From positions 12,320,517-12,384,516 of the forward strand of contig OX442318.1 in assembly GCA_949358305.1 (NCBI GenBank): a DNA stretch of 64,000 nucleotides, read 5' to 3'. Shown here piece by piece: positions 13,637 through 25,820 of the stretch. The position numbers were made by a program, and so were the translations under genes. This stretch comes from Strigamia acuminata (taxonomy: Eukaryota > Arthropoda > Chilopoda > Geophilomorpha > Linotaeniidae). Under the pieces are notes generated by a model. That model was not told where the DNA came from. It saw nothing but the letters and a program-made list of their open reading frames with translations, and did no database searches. How positions within the stretch are numbered: the stretch's first letter is position 1; each line of letters opens with the position of its first letter.

Positions 13637-14399
13637 CAGTCATCTGAAAGATGAAGCCAGATAATAGCTCAAGTCTAGTAACATCTGAGTTTAATTAAAA
13701 ACTAAAGTTTATTTAGAGAAAATATACAAAGTTCTGATGCCACATGACATTACCAATGAACTCTAAGGAAGCTCTGCAAACTCACCATCAGAAAGCATTT
13801 GTAGTGGCTCTTTAAAATAAACATGCTTATTGAATGCTAGATGGGAAAGCAACAGAAGCATGAAGAAGTTTAGGTTTGATAGGGTTTCAGGTGGTTAGCT
13901 GTGAGGGCTTGTGCATGATTTCAGATTAGATATGGCTGTGGGTCTTTTGTTGAGAAGGAGATGGAAGAGATTGGAGGAAAAGAAGTTTGAAGATATGGAA
14001 CTTGAGGTATAGGTTACCCTGAGTTCAGCTTTTGCCAGAACGAATGGCACGAACTGCTTGCATTCAAAAAGTCTTGCCTCAAGTGTTTTAGACGTTTGTG
14101 TTTTACTTTTGTGATCTTAAAGATACAAAAAACACACAAACACCTAAAAATACTTGGTCAGTGGGCAAATTACTGGATCACACAGTATTGCTACAATAAG
14201 TCTAATTCATATTTAATTATTCAACGCTTGCATCACTGGAAATAACTTGGTCTTTTTATGGATAGATGGCACTGATTAAGCTAAAGAACCCCATAAAAAA
14301 GTCCGGAGAACTTGTTCATTTTATCGAAACAGAATGCTGATCAGAGCAGAGTGCTCTTTGTATCAACACACTGGCAAAGCAGCCAACCAATGAGAATAA
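13637..14399. other. Unassigned DNA
   Basis: No gene or repeat boundary is recognised. Confidence 0.45.
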
Positions 14400-15235
14400 G
14401 TGGACGATCCTCTCAGCGAAGAGTTACCATTTTCCCTTAACGCTAACACCGCTTCGCAGAGAAGCCCACCCCGTCCTTGCCCCACCACCGCTTCTGACTC
14501 GCTTCACCAGTTTAATGTAAATTCTAATCTCCAACCAAAACAAACCAAACATGACGTCACTTCCAGGTGCCAAGCCACGTGGGAGCACTGCAAACCACAA
14601 AAGAGATAACAAAACAACCAAAGAAGATAATTGTAGTGATAACAACCCCATCTAGCGGATAAATCCGCAACACACACTCGCCACCCCCTTCCGCCAGGTG
14701 GCCACCTCCATCCACCCACCTAGACATAGATTGACCAACGTCCGAAATCCAACAGATTACTTTAACGGCCAAATAAAATGGCGTCGCCCAGCGGTGTTTG
14801 CCGAGGCGTGTTGTGTTGAGGTTATGAAAAGAGTCGAACTAAAACACATTGAAATGCGTTCAATTGCAAAAGCGCGCATCGGAGCTTGTAATTTCGTCTC
14901 AGAGCTCGGAGGTTAGCGAATTTATTTGCCAGTTCATAGGAGGTGACAGATTCCACTTGAGGCTCGCGTGTGCAAATGATACGGTTACGCTTGGCTTTGC
15001 CTTACTGAGGGATGCCCCGTGTGCTCACTCGATCGGATATTGGGAGATTTATCCAGCGTGCATCTGCAAGATTGCATTGAAACCCCTCGCTCAAGGCAGA
15101 GGCTGCAGAGGCTGCAGAGGCGGCCGAGGCAGCCCTTCTATCAAATGTGAACCGTATTTGCTTGCCGCTGCAAACGATGGGCCCCAAATGCTGAGAAATT
15201 GTGACAAGGAAGAATAAGTGTCTCAATTTTTTCTT
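14400..15235. other. Locally GC-rich, CpG-bearing patch
   Basis: This patch is clearly richer in G, C and CpG than its surroundings and contains a short CAGAGGCTG triplication followed by CGGCCGAGG (about 15094-15135). Open frames exist on both strands (for example 14698-14916 and 14849-15217 on plus). None matches a family I know, and they overlap antisense frames. A promoter or first exon of a host gene is possible, but nothing in the sequence establishes it. Confidence 0.3.
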
Positions 15236-15642
15236 TTTTTTTAGAAGGGATGGAGGGGATTGGGTTTCTGTTTTAATTTTATTATCTTCGTGAAATTTTG
15301 CAGCTTGGAGATAGTGGGGGGGATGGGGGGGGATGATCCTGTGGAAATGAGATTAAAAATGAGATTAATGGTGCAAGTTAAGCTTAATTGTGTTTTTAAA
15401 TAAACAGGAAGTTGATGTGAATGGATGGAATTTGTGGGGAATGGGAGATTTATTGAGAAGAAGAAGGTGGGTGTGAGTATAGAATGGGATGTTTTGCTTG
15501 AGTTTTTTTGGTTTTTTTTCTTTCTTTTTCTTGGTTGTAGTTGGAATTGCAGCTTTGTTATTGCTACATGCAATTTCCTAGATAAATGTGTAGTTTTCTT
15601 ATTAATAAAAGGAGTTTTGCAGATAAATTTGGATTTTTTTTA

Positions 15643-15812
15643 TACAAAACAAGGCATTTTTGCACTTATATTGCAGTTTTTTTAAAAAAATAAAACAAGG
15701 CATTTTTACACTTAAATTGCAGTTTTTTTAAAAAAATAAAACAAGGCATTTTTCAATTAAATTGCACTTTTTTTTGTACAAGTATAAAACAAGGTATTTA
15801 TGCACTTAAATT
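15643..15812. repeat. ~54-bp tandem array, about 3-4 copies
   Basis: Units share ATAAAACAAGGCATTTTT, a variable CACTTAAATTGCAG and a run of T and A. Unit length and sequence drift to the right. It is non-coding. Confidence 0.75.
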
Positions 15813-15859
15813 GTGTTCTTTTGCAGTTTTTTGCAGTTTTGTTGCACTACACTGCAGTT

Positions 15860-16020
15860 TTTTGCACCTAAATTGAACTTTTTTGCACTAAATTGAACTT
15901 TTTTGCACAAAATTAAACTTTTTTGCACAAAATTGAACTTTTTTGCACAAAATTGAACTTTTTTGCACAAAATTGAACTTTTTTGCACAAAATTGAACTT
16001 TTTTGCACTAAATTAAACAT
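15860..16020. repeat. 20-bp tandem array
   Basis: About eight copies of a unit close to TTTTTTGCACAAAATTGAAC. The motif (TTTTTGCAC...ATTGA) resembles part of the 54-bp unit immediately upstream, so this array probably arose by amplifying a sub-segment of it. Confidence 0.85.
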
Positions 16021-17146
16021 TTATTGCAAATAAATTACGGATATTTGCACTAAAATTGCAGTTTTGGCATAAAATAAGACATTTTTACACTAAAATTAGT
16101 GTTGTTACCAAAAATAAATTTTCGAATTTAAAATTCCAAATTTTAAGTCGAAAAGAATACTTTTTACACACAAAAACCTCCATTTTCACACCTTATTAAA
16201 TTTCCATCCTAAAAAACCCCAACTTCGACCCCTGACCTCTCAAAAGTTGAAAATCCCTTCATTGTACCCACAAATATTAAAATTCCCTAATATTAATGCT
16301 CACCCACATGAAGCAGAACCAAGCATCACCCAATCGATTATCACAATAAATATAGTCCAATGACTTCACATCGTCTTTAGATAATACGGAGTATGAAATT
16401 TCAATTTCAATTCAATTACAATTAAACTCCACATTATTGCCAAATTACTCATACAGAACAATAAATTCTTATTACCCAAAACCCACACACATATCCCACA
16501 TTGTAATCAATAATCCTTTAAACAATAATTGCATTGCAACAATCCTTGCCATGGAAACCACGTCCCTCGCATAACAAATAAAAATAAAAATAAAAATAAA
16601 ATAAAAACTTACCAACATATTAAGGCTTTTCTCCGCCGTTGATGCCACCGATGTGCAAATTAAACGCGAATTAGTCGCATCGCTGTGCACTGTTAACGCT
16701 AATGCAAACGAGATAATTGTCATCTTGTCTTCTCGTTTGTGAAATGAGCATTCATAAAACCGATTTTGTTTACTTGCATTTAACCATTTAACCATTTCCA
16801 TTGAGTTTCCAGCATGCGTTGCATGTGACCTTTCGCAAGACCCGTGTATCGGTGAAAATTCAGAGCATTAACGCATTGACGCAAGTTGCATTTTTCAATG
16901 TAATTGACTCAATTCGATGTTTGTTTTAATCCATTGCCGGATAAAACAAGTTATGTGTCTCTATAAATTCGCCCAATTGCAATAAAACAATTAGTTCGGC
17001 TAAGCTTCGTCTATTTACTAGAACTAAACCAAAAAGAGCCGTAAACTATAAATTGTGGTTTAGAAAATTAACAAACAACTATAGCAATAAATTTAAATTG
17101 CACGGCGCCGAAGATAAATTGATCACAGTAGTTGCAATAGTCATTA
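16021..17146. other. Unassigned DNA
   Basis: No gene is recognised. An AAAAT microsatellite lies at 16577-16605. Confidence 0.45.
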
Positions 17147-17285
17147 GGTGCGTTCAAAGTTTCGGTTTATGCCGTTTATAAAAACGGCCAAAATTCTACG
17201 CAAAAACGTGTCTAACCGTGAATGTGTCCGTTTTTATGCCCATTTGTCGGCATAATTATAGTATTATAGTATTACGTAAGCTCAT
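17147..17285. mobile_element. GGYGCRTTC-family MITE end
   Basis: GGTGCGTTCAAAGTTTCGG directly follows TA and resembles the terminal repeat of the copies at 11456 and 24005. It continues with the fold-back AACGGC/GCCGTTT motifs seen at that position in those copies. No matching right end was found within several hundred bases, so this is a fragment. Confidence 0.45.
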
Positions 17286-19447
17286 TTTGTTCGTCTCAGC
17301 GAACTGATTCCGAATATGTATAGTAGTAGGGCCAAATGTGTGCGCACACCTTATCACACCAAAGGCCTGAAAAATGAGTTTAAAAGTTAGGAATTAGGTC
17401 TGCGCGTAGACTCCAAACTTCAAACTGCCATTGCACAGGAACCACGCAGAGCAAATCTCCCAAACCACGTCTTCCGATAAAAACGTTACAGACTTCCAGA
17501 CTTTGGAAATTTTCATAAAATACTTAATTAAAGTTACAATTATTTTGTAGTTTAGAATAATAAATGTTTATTTCAAATTATTGGATAATTTTATCTTTGA
17601 TTTCTCTCGTACTTGAACAATTTTTCTACCATTTTTGAACGGCGTAATTTTCAATGCTCCATCTCCGTATCCCATGAATTTCCGAGATAAAAAAAAAAAA
17701 ATCAATTTGAAACCGACACAGGTTTAATTTCACCCATTTACTCATATTGGTAAAAATCTAATTAAATGTATTGCCACCGACCACCGAGAAGAGGCAAACT
17801 AATTAAAGTGGTTATACGGTTAATTACAAAATGTGTTGCCAATACCAATTTTTCCCAATCACGGTGCAATCAATTCACAATTATCAAATTACCGATTTAA
17901 CTAATCATCTCTCGCTTGCACATGAATCAGATCCAATCATCGAAATAAACCTGGACAAAATGGAAATGTTCAACTTCAATTTCGTGCTTGTTAAACCACA
18001 CTCAGTACACTATGCACATGGCCAACAATCTGGACATTTTTACAACATTGCTCATTATTATTTATCTTTCGCCCCTGGAGCTGAGACATTATTAGAATAT
18101 TGATTCTTCCATTATTCCATTAAAAAAATACTAGCACTTTATCACATGATTTTATACCCCATATCTATCATCCCATTCCCCACCCTATTTGACACCCAAC
18201 ATCCAATCCGGTCTCTCCTGAACTTCACTACAAATGTAAAACCGCAATACACGCTTCTAATTTATTCGCTGGAGCATCTATAATTGCATATTAAAATAAC
18301 GCACTTTTTATCTCCATATAAACATCTCTAAAATTGAATTTCATCTTAGAATCGAAGAGATACGATGATACTAACGCACACAATCGTGTTAAAAAAAACC
18401 GGACGTCCACTGTACGCTGACAATTAAAGTTGTGAGTAATTTCATGTTTTGCCACTAGGTGAAACACAGGACATCAACAGGCGATCTCAGGAAACAACCA
18501 AGGAATAAACAACATCTTGCTTAAACTAACGCACGACGCCTAAAACTCCATATCCTGAACTGAAAACAAGGTTATCAACTTAAAACATTTAAGCAAATTC
18601 ATCTTAACCAATTTGAACGTACCTATAAGATCACGCGACAAGCATGAATGATTTTATTATGACTTTTTGGCATTGCACGCGTCTTTTCCACCATCGCCTA
18701 TCATCACTCACCCACCTAACCGATCAAATCAGCCATTAATAAACAAATATTCGCAAAATTCAAATTCCAAGATTCCCCCCCCCCTTCCCCCCCGCCATCA
18801 ATTTATCATTTTCACATTAAATTAAAAATCCCATTTGAAACCCACTCTATTTTCATGATCTATAAAATTTCATACACCTGTCTTTAACCTACACCTGTCT
18901 GCCATCCACATTTGATACTGAACACAGGTTGCAAACAGCAAACCCCATTCATTCCTTTCACCGTTGGTGCGATCATTCCTGTTTGCTCTGCACCCCACCC
19001 CCGCCCCTCCCCCTCCCTTTCCCCATCCCCATCCCAATCAACAAACTCATTCTGAAACGTGCAGCCGAATCCATCAATATTGGCACGAGACGAGGCAAGG
19101 CACAGAGCGAGTTTTCGTAATTTCCTTCCACCAATTTGTTCCCACATTGTGTTTTCTTTACGTCAACTGTTTCGCTTTCATCTATAATAAATATCCCGAA
19201 CTATCACTCAGCTATTTTCTTAAACAATAAATCATTTAGAATTCTTTCTTCTCGGGGCCCTGGGTACGGGTGCCAAAAAGACCCAAAAACTAGGCTAAAT
19301 TTTTATTTCACTTCCTTCTTAGTTTTTGGCATTGATCGACTGAAATCAGGGGCCCTGCCGAGTGCAAGTGCCCAATATGCCCATAGGATGATGTCCCTCT
19401 GATTCTAAGTTCTCGCACTTCTCGCAGAAGAAGGACCCCATGTTTTG
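17286..19447. other. Unassigned DNA
   Basis: No gene is recognised. C-runs occur at 18776-18795, and a pyrimidine-rich CCCCATCCC stretch lies near 18990-19040. Confidence 0.45.
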
Positions 19448-19958
19448 TTAAAGCAACCTACAACTCCTTGCCAAAAAAATGTCATATTCCTATTTTTGGA
19501 GCTTTTAATATTTGAAATTTCTCAGAAACTATTTCTCATAAGTAAAAATGGTTTTAGGAGGATTTAAAGGATTGTTAGAGCTATCATTTCGTTAAAAGTT
19601 TTTTGAAAAAAAATGAATAGTTGAGGAGAAAAAAATTAAAAACTCCAAAAAGTGACTATTTACAATATTTCTCATAACTTGTGAACAGAATGAGATAAAA
19701 TTAAAAACTAAACAGATTTGAGACCGTCTATATCCCAGGAAACTTTTCTAAATTGAATGTATGGGTCTCCAAAGCCCTCAAAAAAAGGCGTAATGGAGCT
19801 ATGTAAAGAGGTAGACAACAACTATTTTTCGAAAAATCGTGGCGAGCATAACTGTTGACGAATCAAAACGAAACTTTAGCATTGAAGCATTATTGTGTCG
19901 TACTATAACATGTTATAGTTATGACTTGATTCGTCAACAGTTGTGCTCGCCACGATTT
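19448..19958. repeat. Fold-back repeat, right member of inverted pair
   Basis: Reverse complement of 13114-13636, from TACAACTCCTTGCC at the left to GCTCGCCACGATTT at the right. The terminal hairpin and the central 18-bp palindrome are both kept. The outer edge is shorter than in the partner because it lacks the final CGAAAAATAG-type bases. The two members face each other across about 5.8 kb. Confidence 0.8.
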
Positions 19959-21202
19959 AAGGTATAAGGTTTATACTCGTGTTTGTTAGCAAAGTTGTTG
20001 AACAGTGGAATGAATATAATCCATATTTACTCTAGGAGCCAAACCAAAGGAGTGATTTAATAAAATAAAAAGACTTAAAAAGTTAATACATTAGGTCATG
20101 TGACCAAATAGGGCTCACAAAATGGCCGTGAGAAGCGAGAAGGGCCTCACAGACCACAAATCACGGTGTGATCGCATCAACCGATGTAAACAGCACGCGC
20201 CTCGAATCAATGGATATCAGATAACCCTAACATACATTCTAATGATTTTGACTAATTTATGAGAGAGGGGTCGGCCAAGCGTCTCAAATGACAGGAAACA
20301 TTATACGGCATGCAGTCAGCTATGCAGGAGCTGCGAATGTATACCAATTAAAGTGGAATAAGCCTATATCCATCCAGACCTGTGGATATTCTCGCTGTTG
20401 CCGGGGGTGAAATTTAAGTAAATGGAAGCAAATTGAGTTAGCAATAACATCCTTCATGTGCATTAATAATTCGCTGCCTTTGGCCACTGCAGTCAAGTCC
20501 AAAATCTGATTTTTGTCATACGCTGAATAAATTCCTACCCTGAATAAATCAATGCGCTTATTTGATTACACGGCTATTGTAGACACAAGACCGGTTTTTC
20601 AAAGGTTCAGCTAACAATCGTGGGCTGAGCTGAACTATCGTGTCGATGTTTGATGATTTTGACATTTTTCCACAGACTGCACGCTGCAAATGGCGCCCAT
20701 GCTGAATGAAGAGGAGCACTTCCTGTTAGCAATAGCATTTTACCCACAATCCATCAGTTCGCAGTCTTCGGGGCCAATTTTGTCAATGATGTAATGCGAT
20801 TTGTGGCTCAAAATGTTGAATTTGCAGTTTTATTTAGCGATTTGCGAAGCACAAATCACACATTGTGCGGAAATTGACATCGGAGCAGCAGATTCCGATT
20901 CCGCCTTGTGGAGGTTTTTGCTACTATTATCTCTACATCAGGGCAAATAGGGCTTGAGCCTAAGGTCCCCAAATTCTAGGGGGGCCCCAAGACACAAAGT
21001 ACAAGTATGTTACGTTTTAAGAAGCAATAAAACGTGTAAGCGTAAAAATAATATCGGCTTTTGTGTCATTTGACATCCTTTGGCGTCTTCTTCACATTTT
21101 TTACGTCATTGAGCATCTTTGATGTCATTTGGTGGTTTCCGGAACGGAAACTGTTGTATTTACGTCATTGTACCTATTTAACTATATATATTTGTATATA
21201 TA
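19959..21202. other. Unassigned DNA
   Basis: No gene is recognised. A GC-rich stretch near 20940-20990 (AGGGCTTGAGCC ... GGGGGGCCCC) has a loose inverted counterpart near 21310-21335 (CCTCAAGCCCAGGGCCCCC). This suggests a degraded inverted-repeat element that also encloses the Tc1-like end at 21203. Confidence 0.35.
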
Positions 21203-21232
21203 CAGTGGTGGAAAAAAGTTTGAGACCACTAC
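21203..21232 (+). mobile_element. Solo Tc1/mariner-like terminal repeat
   Basis: CAGTGGTGGAAAAAAGTTTG followed by AGACCAC directly after TA matches the general pattern of Tc1-family termini (CAGTG followed by AAAAGT). No opposite end or transposase frame was found nearby, so this is a relic. Confidence 0.5.
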
Positions 21233-22726
21233 AGGTTTCTTAGTTGCAAGTAAAATTCGACTTGAAAATTTATTTAGAGGTTTATATGACGTCATTCTGA
21301 GGGCTCCGAAAAAACCTCAAGCCCAGGGCCCCCAAACAGCTAGATCCTTGCCCGATTTCAGCTTAAAACCAAGGCAGGACAAATATTATTTATAAGGGAA
21401 AAACACCAGCCGCAAACTGTGTAATGTGTTTTCCTTGGGTCACTTTTTACCTCGTCCTCTTCAAGCATTAGTATTCCGCAGCTCTTTTTGCCCAAAGGAA
21501 GCATGCAAAAGCTTATCCTTAATTTTCAGCAATTTCTTCGGTGAATAAAAGTATGCAGCTAGACTACACAAAACAATCAGTTTTACAACCATATTGATTT
21601 CCCGGTGTTAGGTAGCTCAAATAAACTTAGCACTTAAAACTTGGGTGGGTTATGGTTTAGCTTTACTTTATTTCAATTTTCACTTAAGCGCAGGTAAAGG
21701 GTTAAAGTGTCGAGTTGCGCCTCGTGCCATAATTTAGTTTCAAAGTTGCGCAGTATACTATTGGGAACCTATAACCATACATCTAGTGTCAACATTCATT
21801 CTCTTTGAAGGTGTACAGAGCCGGGCAGGCTGTGAGAGAGGAGAGTGGCAACCGAAAAGGAAAAGGTGTGTTGAGTGTTGTGTCCAATAGAATTTTTCAA
21901 AGAAAAGGAAGGCTCTCTATCGTGGAACAAGTTGCTCACGGCTTTGTGATGATTGCGCTGCAATAGGCTGCAGATGAGTTTGTTGTTCACATTCGGAAAA
22001 TCGAACTGAAAGCTGCGCCTGCGCGTCTTTGAGCGGCTTTTAAATTTTTAATTCTTTAATCAAGATCTCATCGCAGCAATGTTTGATTAAACTTTCAGAC
22101 AGTTTATTCAAAAACTTTTGCTTGTCTTGAGCAAATCTTGAGATATGTCGGTTGAAATTCTAATCCAATTTTTCAGCGGGGAGCACAAATTGACATTTAA
22201 AATCACTTTTTGCAACTTCCGTTGTTGCAATTTTTGCTATCAATCACCCAGTGACTATTGTTAGATGAATTCCTTTCATTTAAGATTTCTCACTTTTGCA
22301 AAACTAGAAAACAGCTTACTGTTACAAATCTCCACAGTTGCAATATTGTTATAAATCACCAAACCTGCTATTGTTACTCATCTCTACAGAAGTAATATTG
22401 TTACAAATCACCACTGTTGCCATGTTGTTTAGTTGTTGCAAACAAATCCCTAGTAAACCTCATTTTTCTTTCATTCGCCTGCCTTGCCCCTTTAATGAAA
22501 ACGTGACTGATGAAATGATTGCTTTTTCTGACACCATTTATCCCCCATAAACCTCACTTTTAAACGCAAAATAAAGCAAATTTCCTCAAAATATGATCAA
22601 ATTTTTCATTTTTCATCGCAAATCGATTTTAAAACGCCACATACTTATTCATCGCAAACACTTAATCTTTCCATCCATTCCGATGAGCCTGCGAAAGAAA
22701 CCGGTCACATTAATGTTTCCGAAATA
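21233..22726. other. Unassigned DNA
   Basis: No gene is recognised. Repeated TTGTTACAAATC-type phrases at 22200-22430 hint at an old degenerate tandem segment. Confidence 0.4.
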
Positions 22727-22860
22727 CAGTCGAGCCTCGTTATAACGAATCGCAAGGAACCCGACAAATAAGTTCATTATATCAATTTTTTTAACCACTT
22801 TTCAGCTATTTTTAACTATTTGTTATAACAAGAAATTCGTTATATCGAGCTTCGTTATAA

Positions 22861-23251
22861 CTAAGGCCCGAATAAATGCGTAGAAATTATTTTTATTCAA
22901 TAAAAAGCCGAAATTTGCTATAAATGCATATTTTCCGAAAATCAGAAATAAATGCATAAATCGCTGTTTTTCCGGGATAAAACAGCGATTTATGACTTAT
23001 TTATTTTGCACATTTTTATTTTTATTTTGCATATTTTTACTTTTATTTTGCATATTTTTATTTTTATTTTGCACATTTTTATTTTTATTTTGCATATTAT
23101 TATTTTTATTTTGCATATTTTTATTTTTATTTTGCATATTTTTATTTTTATTTTGCATATTTGTATTTTTATTTTGCATAAAAAATAATTTTTGGTGCAT
23201 ATTTCATGCGCATGAAACGAATTTTATTTTGCATAAATACCCGAGGTCTAG
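22861..23251. mobile_element. Inner inverted-repeat element with minisatellite
   Basis: Ends CTAAGGCCCGAATAAATGCG (left) and the inverse of CTAGACCTCGGGTATTTATG (right) match imperfectly. The sequence TTATAA lies immediately outside both ends (22855-22860 and 23252-23257), consistent with a target duplication. The interior is dominated by the 21-bp array. It has no transposase. Confidence 0.6.
22996..23182. repeat. 21-bp minisatellite, about 9 copies
   Basis: Tandem units of ATTTTTATTTTTATTTTGCA with a single-base linker. The 21-bp period is seven codons and gives spurious repetitive frames on both strands. Confidence 0.9.
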
Positions 23252-23273
23252 TTATAATAACTAAGTTCGACTG

Positions 23274-24004
23274 TATCAACAGTTCCACGTCATTTGTCAG
23301 CGAGGCGAGTTTTAATAGTTGTATTGTTGGTCTTAATTATAAAAGGTGCTTAACGTGCTAGAAGGTTAATGAGCGCTTCACTTTTACTTTGGTTTGCACG
23401 TAGCGGAAGACCGCAGAATATGGCAGCTCCAGCACGGCATGACCAACCGAGAAATGAGAGCAATTGAGGGCAAATGACTCAGAAAACAAGTCGTCTTTTC
23501 AACAGCGATCTTAAGAGGTGAACTTTAAAATGGTCCCAATTGCAACATTAATTTAATTATCGTTCCTTTAAAACCCTTCCACTACTCAGTCAGATAATAG
23601 GATCTCTCTCGTGAATTGCCGCTGTGGTTGTCCTGCGGGAAATAAGAGACGGACTTTAAAACACCACATCAAACTCGTTCACTTATCTATCATGTCACCG
23701 TTTAACCTGTGAATACTTTCGTGTCAATTTACAAGAGATGTCAAGAAATTGACCACAACCTCCATCCAAACTGCAAGATAAGACAATTTTCATTGCGGGA
23801 AGGAGACAAAAGCATTTATTTATTTTTAATAAAACTCACTTGTCAGAGCCTGCCAGGTTTAGTTCACGCAAGATTTAATTCTCAGTTCAATCTTGATGAA
23901 TATCGAAGGATTGAAATGGACGTGGTGAATTGAGACAACGTGTTAGCGTTAGCGCAAAACCGGAAATGGTTCCGTAAAAGTTTATTTACGGCATTAACAC
24001 AGTA
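23274..24004. other. Unassigned DNA
   Basis: No gene is recognised. Confidence 0.45.
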
Positions 24005-24732
24005 GGCGCATTCGAAAAGTAATTTGCACTAAACGACCAGTGCAACTGGTAGTGTAAATTTCAAGTTAAACGACCCAATTTTCGAGTTTCAAAATAAATT
24101 TCTGTGTAAAATTCAGTCGTGTAAATTCAAGTGTAAATATTAAATTAGTCCAAATAATAACCATAGTCATTATTGTTATTGTTGTTTACTCTAAAAAAAA
24201 AAACAGGAGATTATAAAAACATGATTATAAAATGTAAATTTATTTTAATTATTTGTATTATTAATATTTATTTCGGGAATCGGCTGAACATCCGCCTCAA
24301 TCGCACAAATGCGGCCGAACACCAGCCGCATTAGATCGCACAACTGCGGCCGAACGTCGGCCGAACGTCGGCCGCATTCGATTGTACAAATGCGGCCGAA
24401 CGTCGGTCGAACGTCGGCCGTATTCGATCGTACAAATGCGGTCGAACATCGGTCGCATTCGATCGCAAGAATGCGGCTAATACCTGCTAAAAAATTGTTC
24501 TTGCGATCGACATCGTTCCAACCGATCTAACGAAAATCCAAGATGGCTGCCAGCAAGACCCGATTTCAACGAGAAAACTCGTTGCACGGAGATTTTAAAC
24601 GGAAACGTGGCGTACAGGCCGTTTCCGTTTAACCAGTTTACACGACATTTACACGAATTAATTCGTGTAAATGTCGTGTGAAAACGAGTGTAAACACGTT
24701 TACACTCGTTTTAATGACTTTTCGAATGCGCC
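24005..24732. mobile_element. GGCGCATTC-family MITE, full copy
   Basis: Starts GGCGCATTCGAAAAG and ends with its inverse CTTTTCGAATGCGCC, with TA outside both ends. The subterminal regions are also inverted: ACTAAACGACCAGTGCAAC at the left, and ACGAATTAATTCGTG and GTGTAAAC motifs at the right. A GC-rich array lies at 24290-24480. This is the best-preserved copy of the family in the window. Confidence 0.8.
24290..24480. repeat. GC-rich array of GGCCGAACGTC units
   Basis: Repeated phrases AATGCGGCCGAACGTCGG and GCCGCATTCGATCGTACAA recur about four times with inverted symmetry (CGGCCGAACG against CGTTCGGCCG-like partners). Such CpG-dense sequence stands out within an AT-rich element. Copies of the family at 32032 and 40083 lack this block. 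Confidence 0.7.
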
Positions 24733-25526
24733 TAGTGTGTAACTTAAATAAATCGAAATGTTCTCAAAACTTATCTTTGTGAAAACCGACGCGATTTTAC
24801 ACGTTTTAGTTATTATTGTTCATTGTTGTTATTATAATTTGATTTAATATGTTGCTAATTTAATTTTGATTACACTTTATTTTAATTCCTTTAAAATTGT
24901 ATTTGTTCTTTTGGGAATGGCTATTTCACCTTGTATCGTTTCTCTCTCTTCTTAGAACTCACCTAATTGCCAATGTGCCATCAATTATCTCGTGCTCCCC
25001 TTTTGGAGCGCGTCATCGCTTGTCCATGCGCTTTACTTTTTAGCATGGACTTCTTAGTCATTTCACTTTTTGTATTTAATTATCGTTGTTTTACATAGAA
25101 TAAATTTAGTCTTGAAGAAGTTTTGAACCAACAAGTCATGCTCTTTATTTCTCACAACTTTACACAATAATTTGAAGTTTGCTATTGTAATTCAGGGAAC
25201 AAATTAATAATCCGCAATATCAATAATTGCATTTCAAAATCTTGAAGGACGGATGGAGTCGGATTTAGTTCGAAATTGTTGCAGACACAAAAAGCACACG
25301 ATGTGTTGGTTACATTTACAAAGTGTAACTGAATTTTTTATTCATTGTGTTGAATTACAATAGAAATGGGATTAAAACCCCTTATTTCTCGGAAAGGATT
25401 AACGTGGATCACGGATAAGTTTACTCCCGCACCACAGTGGTAAGATACATAACTAAAATGGTTCCTTTTGGAAACCACCACTTTCTACAAACTGCGACAG
25501 GTGGCGCTTATACATAAATGACATCA
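24733..25526. other. Unassigned DNA
   Basis: No gene is recognised. Confidence 0.45.
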
Positions 25527-25820
25527 TATACTCTGGCCATGTGTAAGTTGAGCCTAAATCCGAGCCTCACAACTCACTCTGTGTTGCCACCAGAAAAAAT
25601 AGTTTAGTTTATTGCTTGCTTCTTCCAGAAACCAAAACAATTTTCAAATTTATTATTGACTGTTTAGTCTGAACAAAATGAATATCAGTAACAACGGCAG
25701 TTGTTGTTCTTCTCCAGATCTGCTTTTGTTGCAATCCTGGTGTTTGGATCTATTTTCTTGTATCACTACACCAGAGAAAAGGCTCGGATTTAGGCTCAAC
25801 TTACACATGGCCAGAGTATA
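25527..25820. mobile_element. MITE with perfect 40-bp inverted termini
   Basis: The left end starts TATACTCTGGCCATGTGTAA and continues through GCCTAAATCCGAGCC. The right end is its exact inverse over 40 bp. TA lies at both outer edges, so the target duplication cannot be told from the terminus. The interior (about 214 bp) has a TTGCTTGCTTCTTCC block shared with the copy at 59975-60181. No coding frame. Confidence 0.85.

Larger units (their letters stand above)
22727..23273. mobile_element. Pogo-like MITE carrying a nested insert
   Basis: Begins CAGTCGAGCCTCGTTATAAC after TA (22725-22726) and ends AAGTTCGACTG before TA (23274-23275). It is the same family as 3181-3346, and is longer because a second inverted-repeat element (22861-23251) has inserted into it. 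Confidence 0.8.

Noticed and set aside
14400-15235. Protein-coding gene in the GC-rich patch
   Set aside because: Frames on both strands overlap, none has a recognisable domain, and no clear splice structure supports one over another.
22952-23264. Hydrophobic repeat protein with period seven
   Set aside because: It is a translation of the 21-bp A/T minisatellite.
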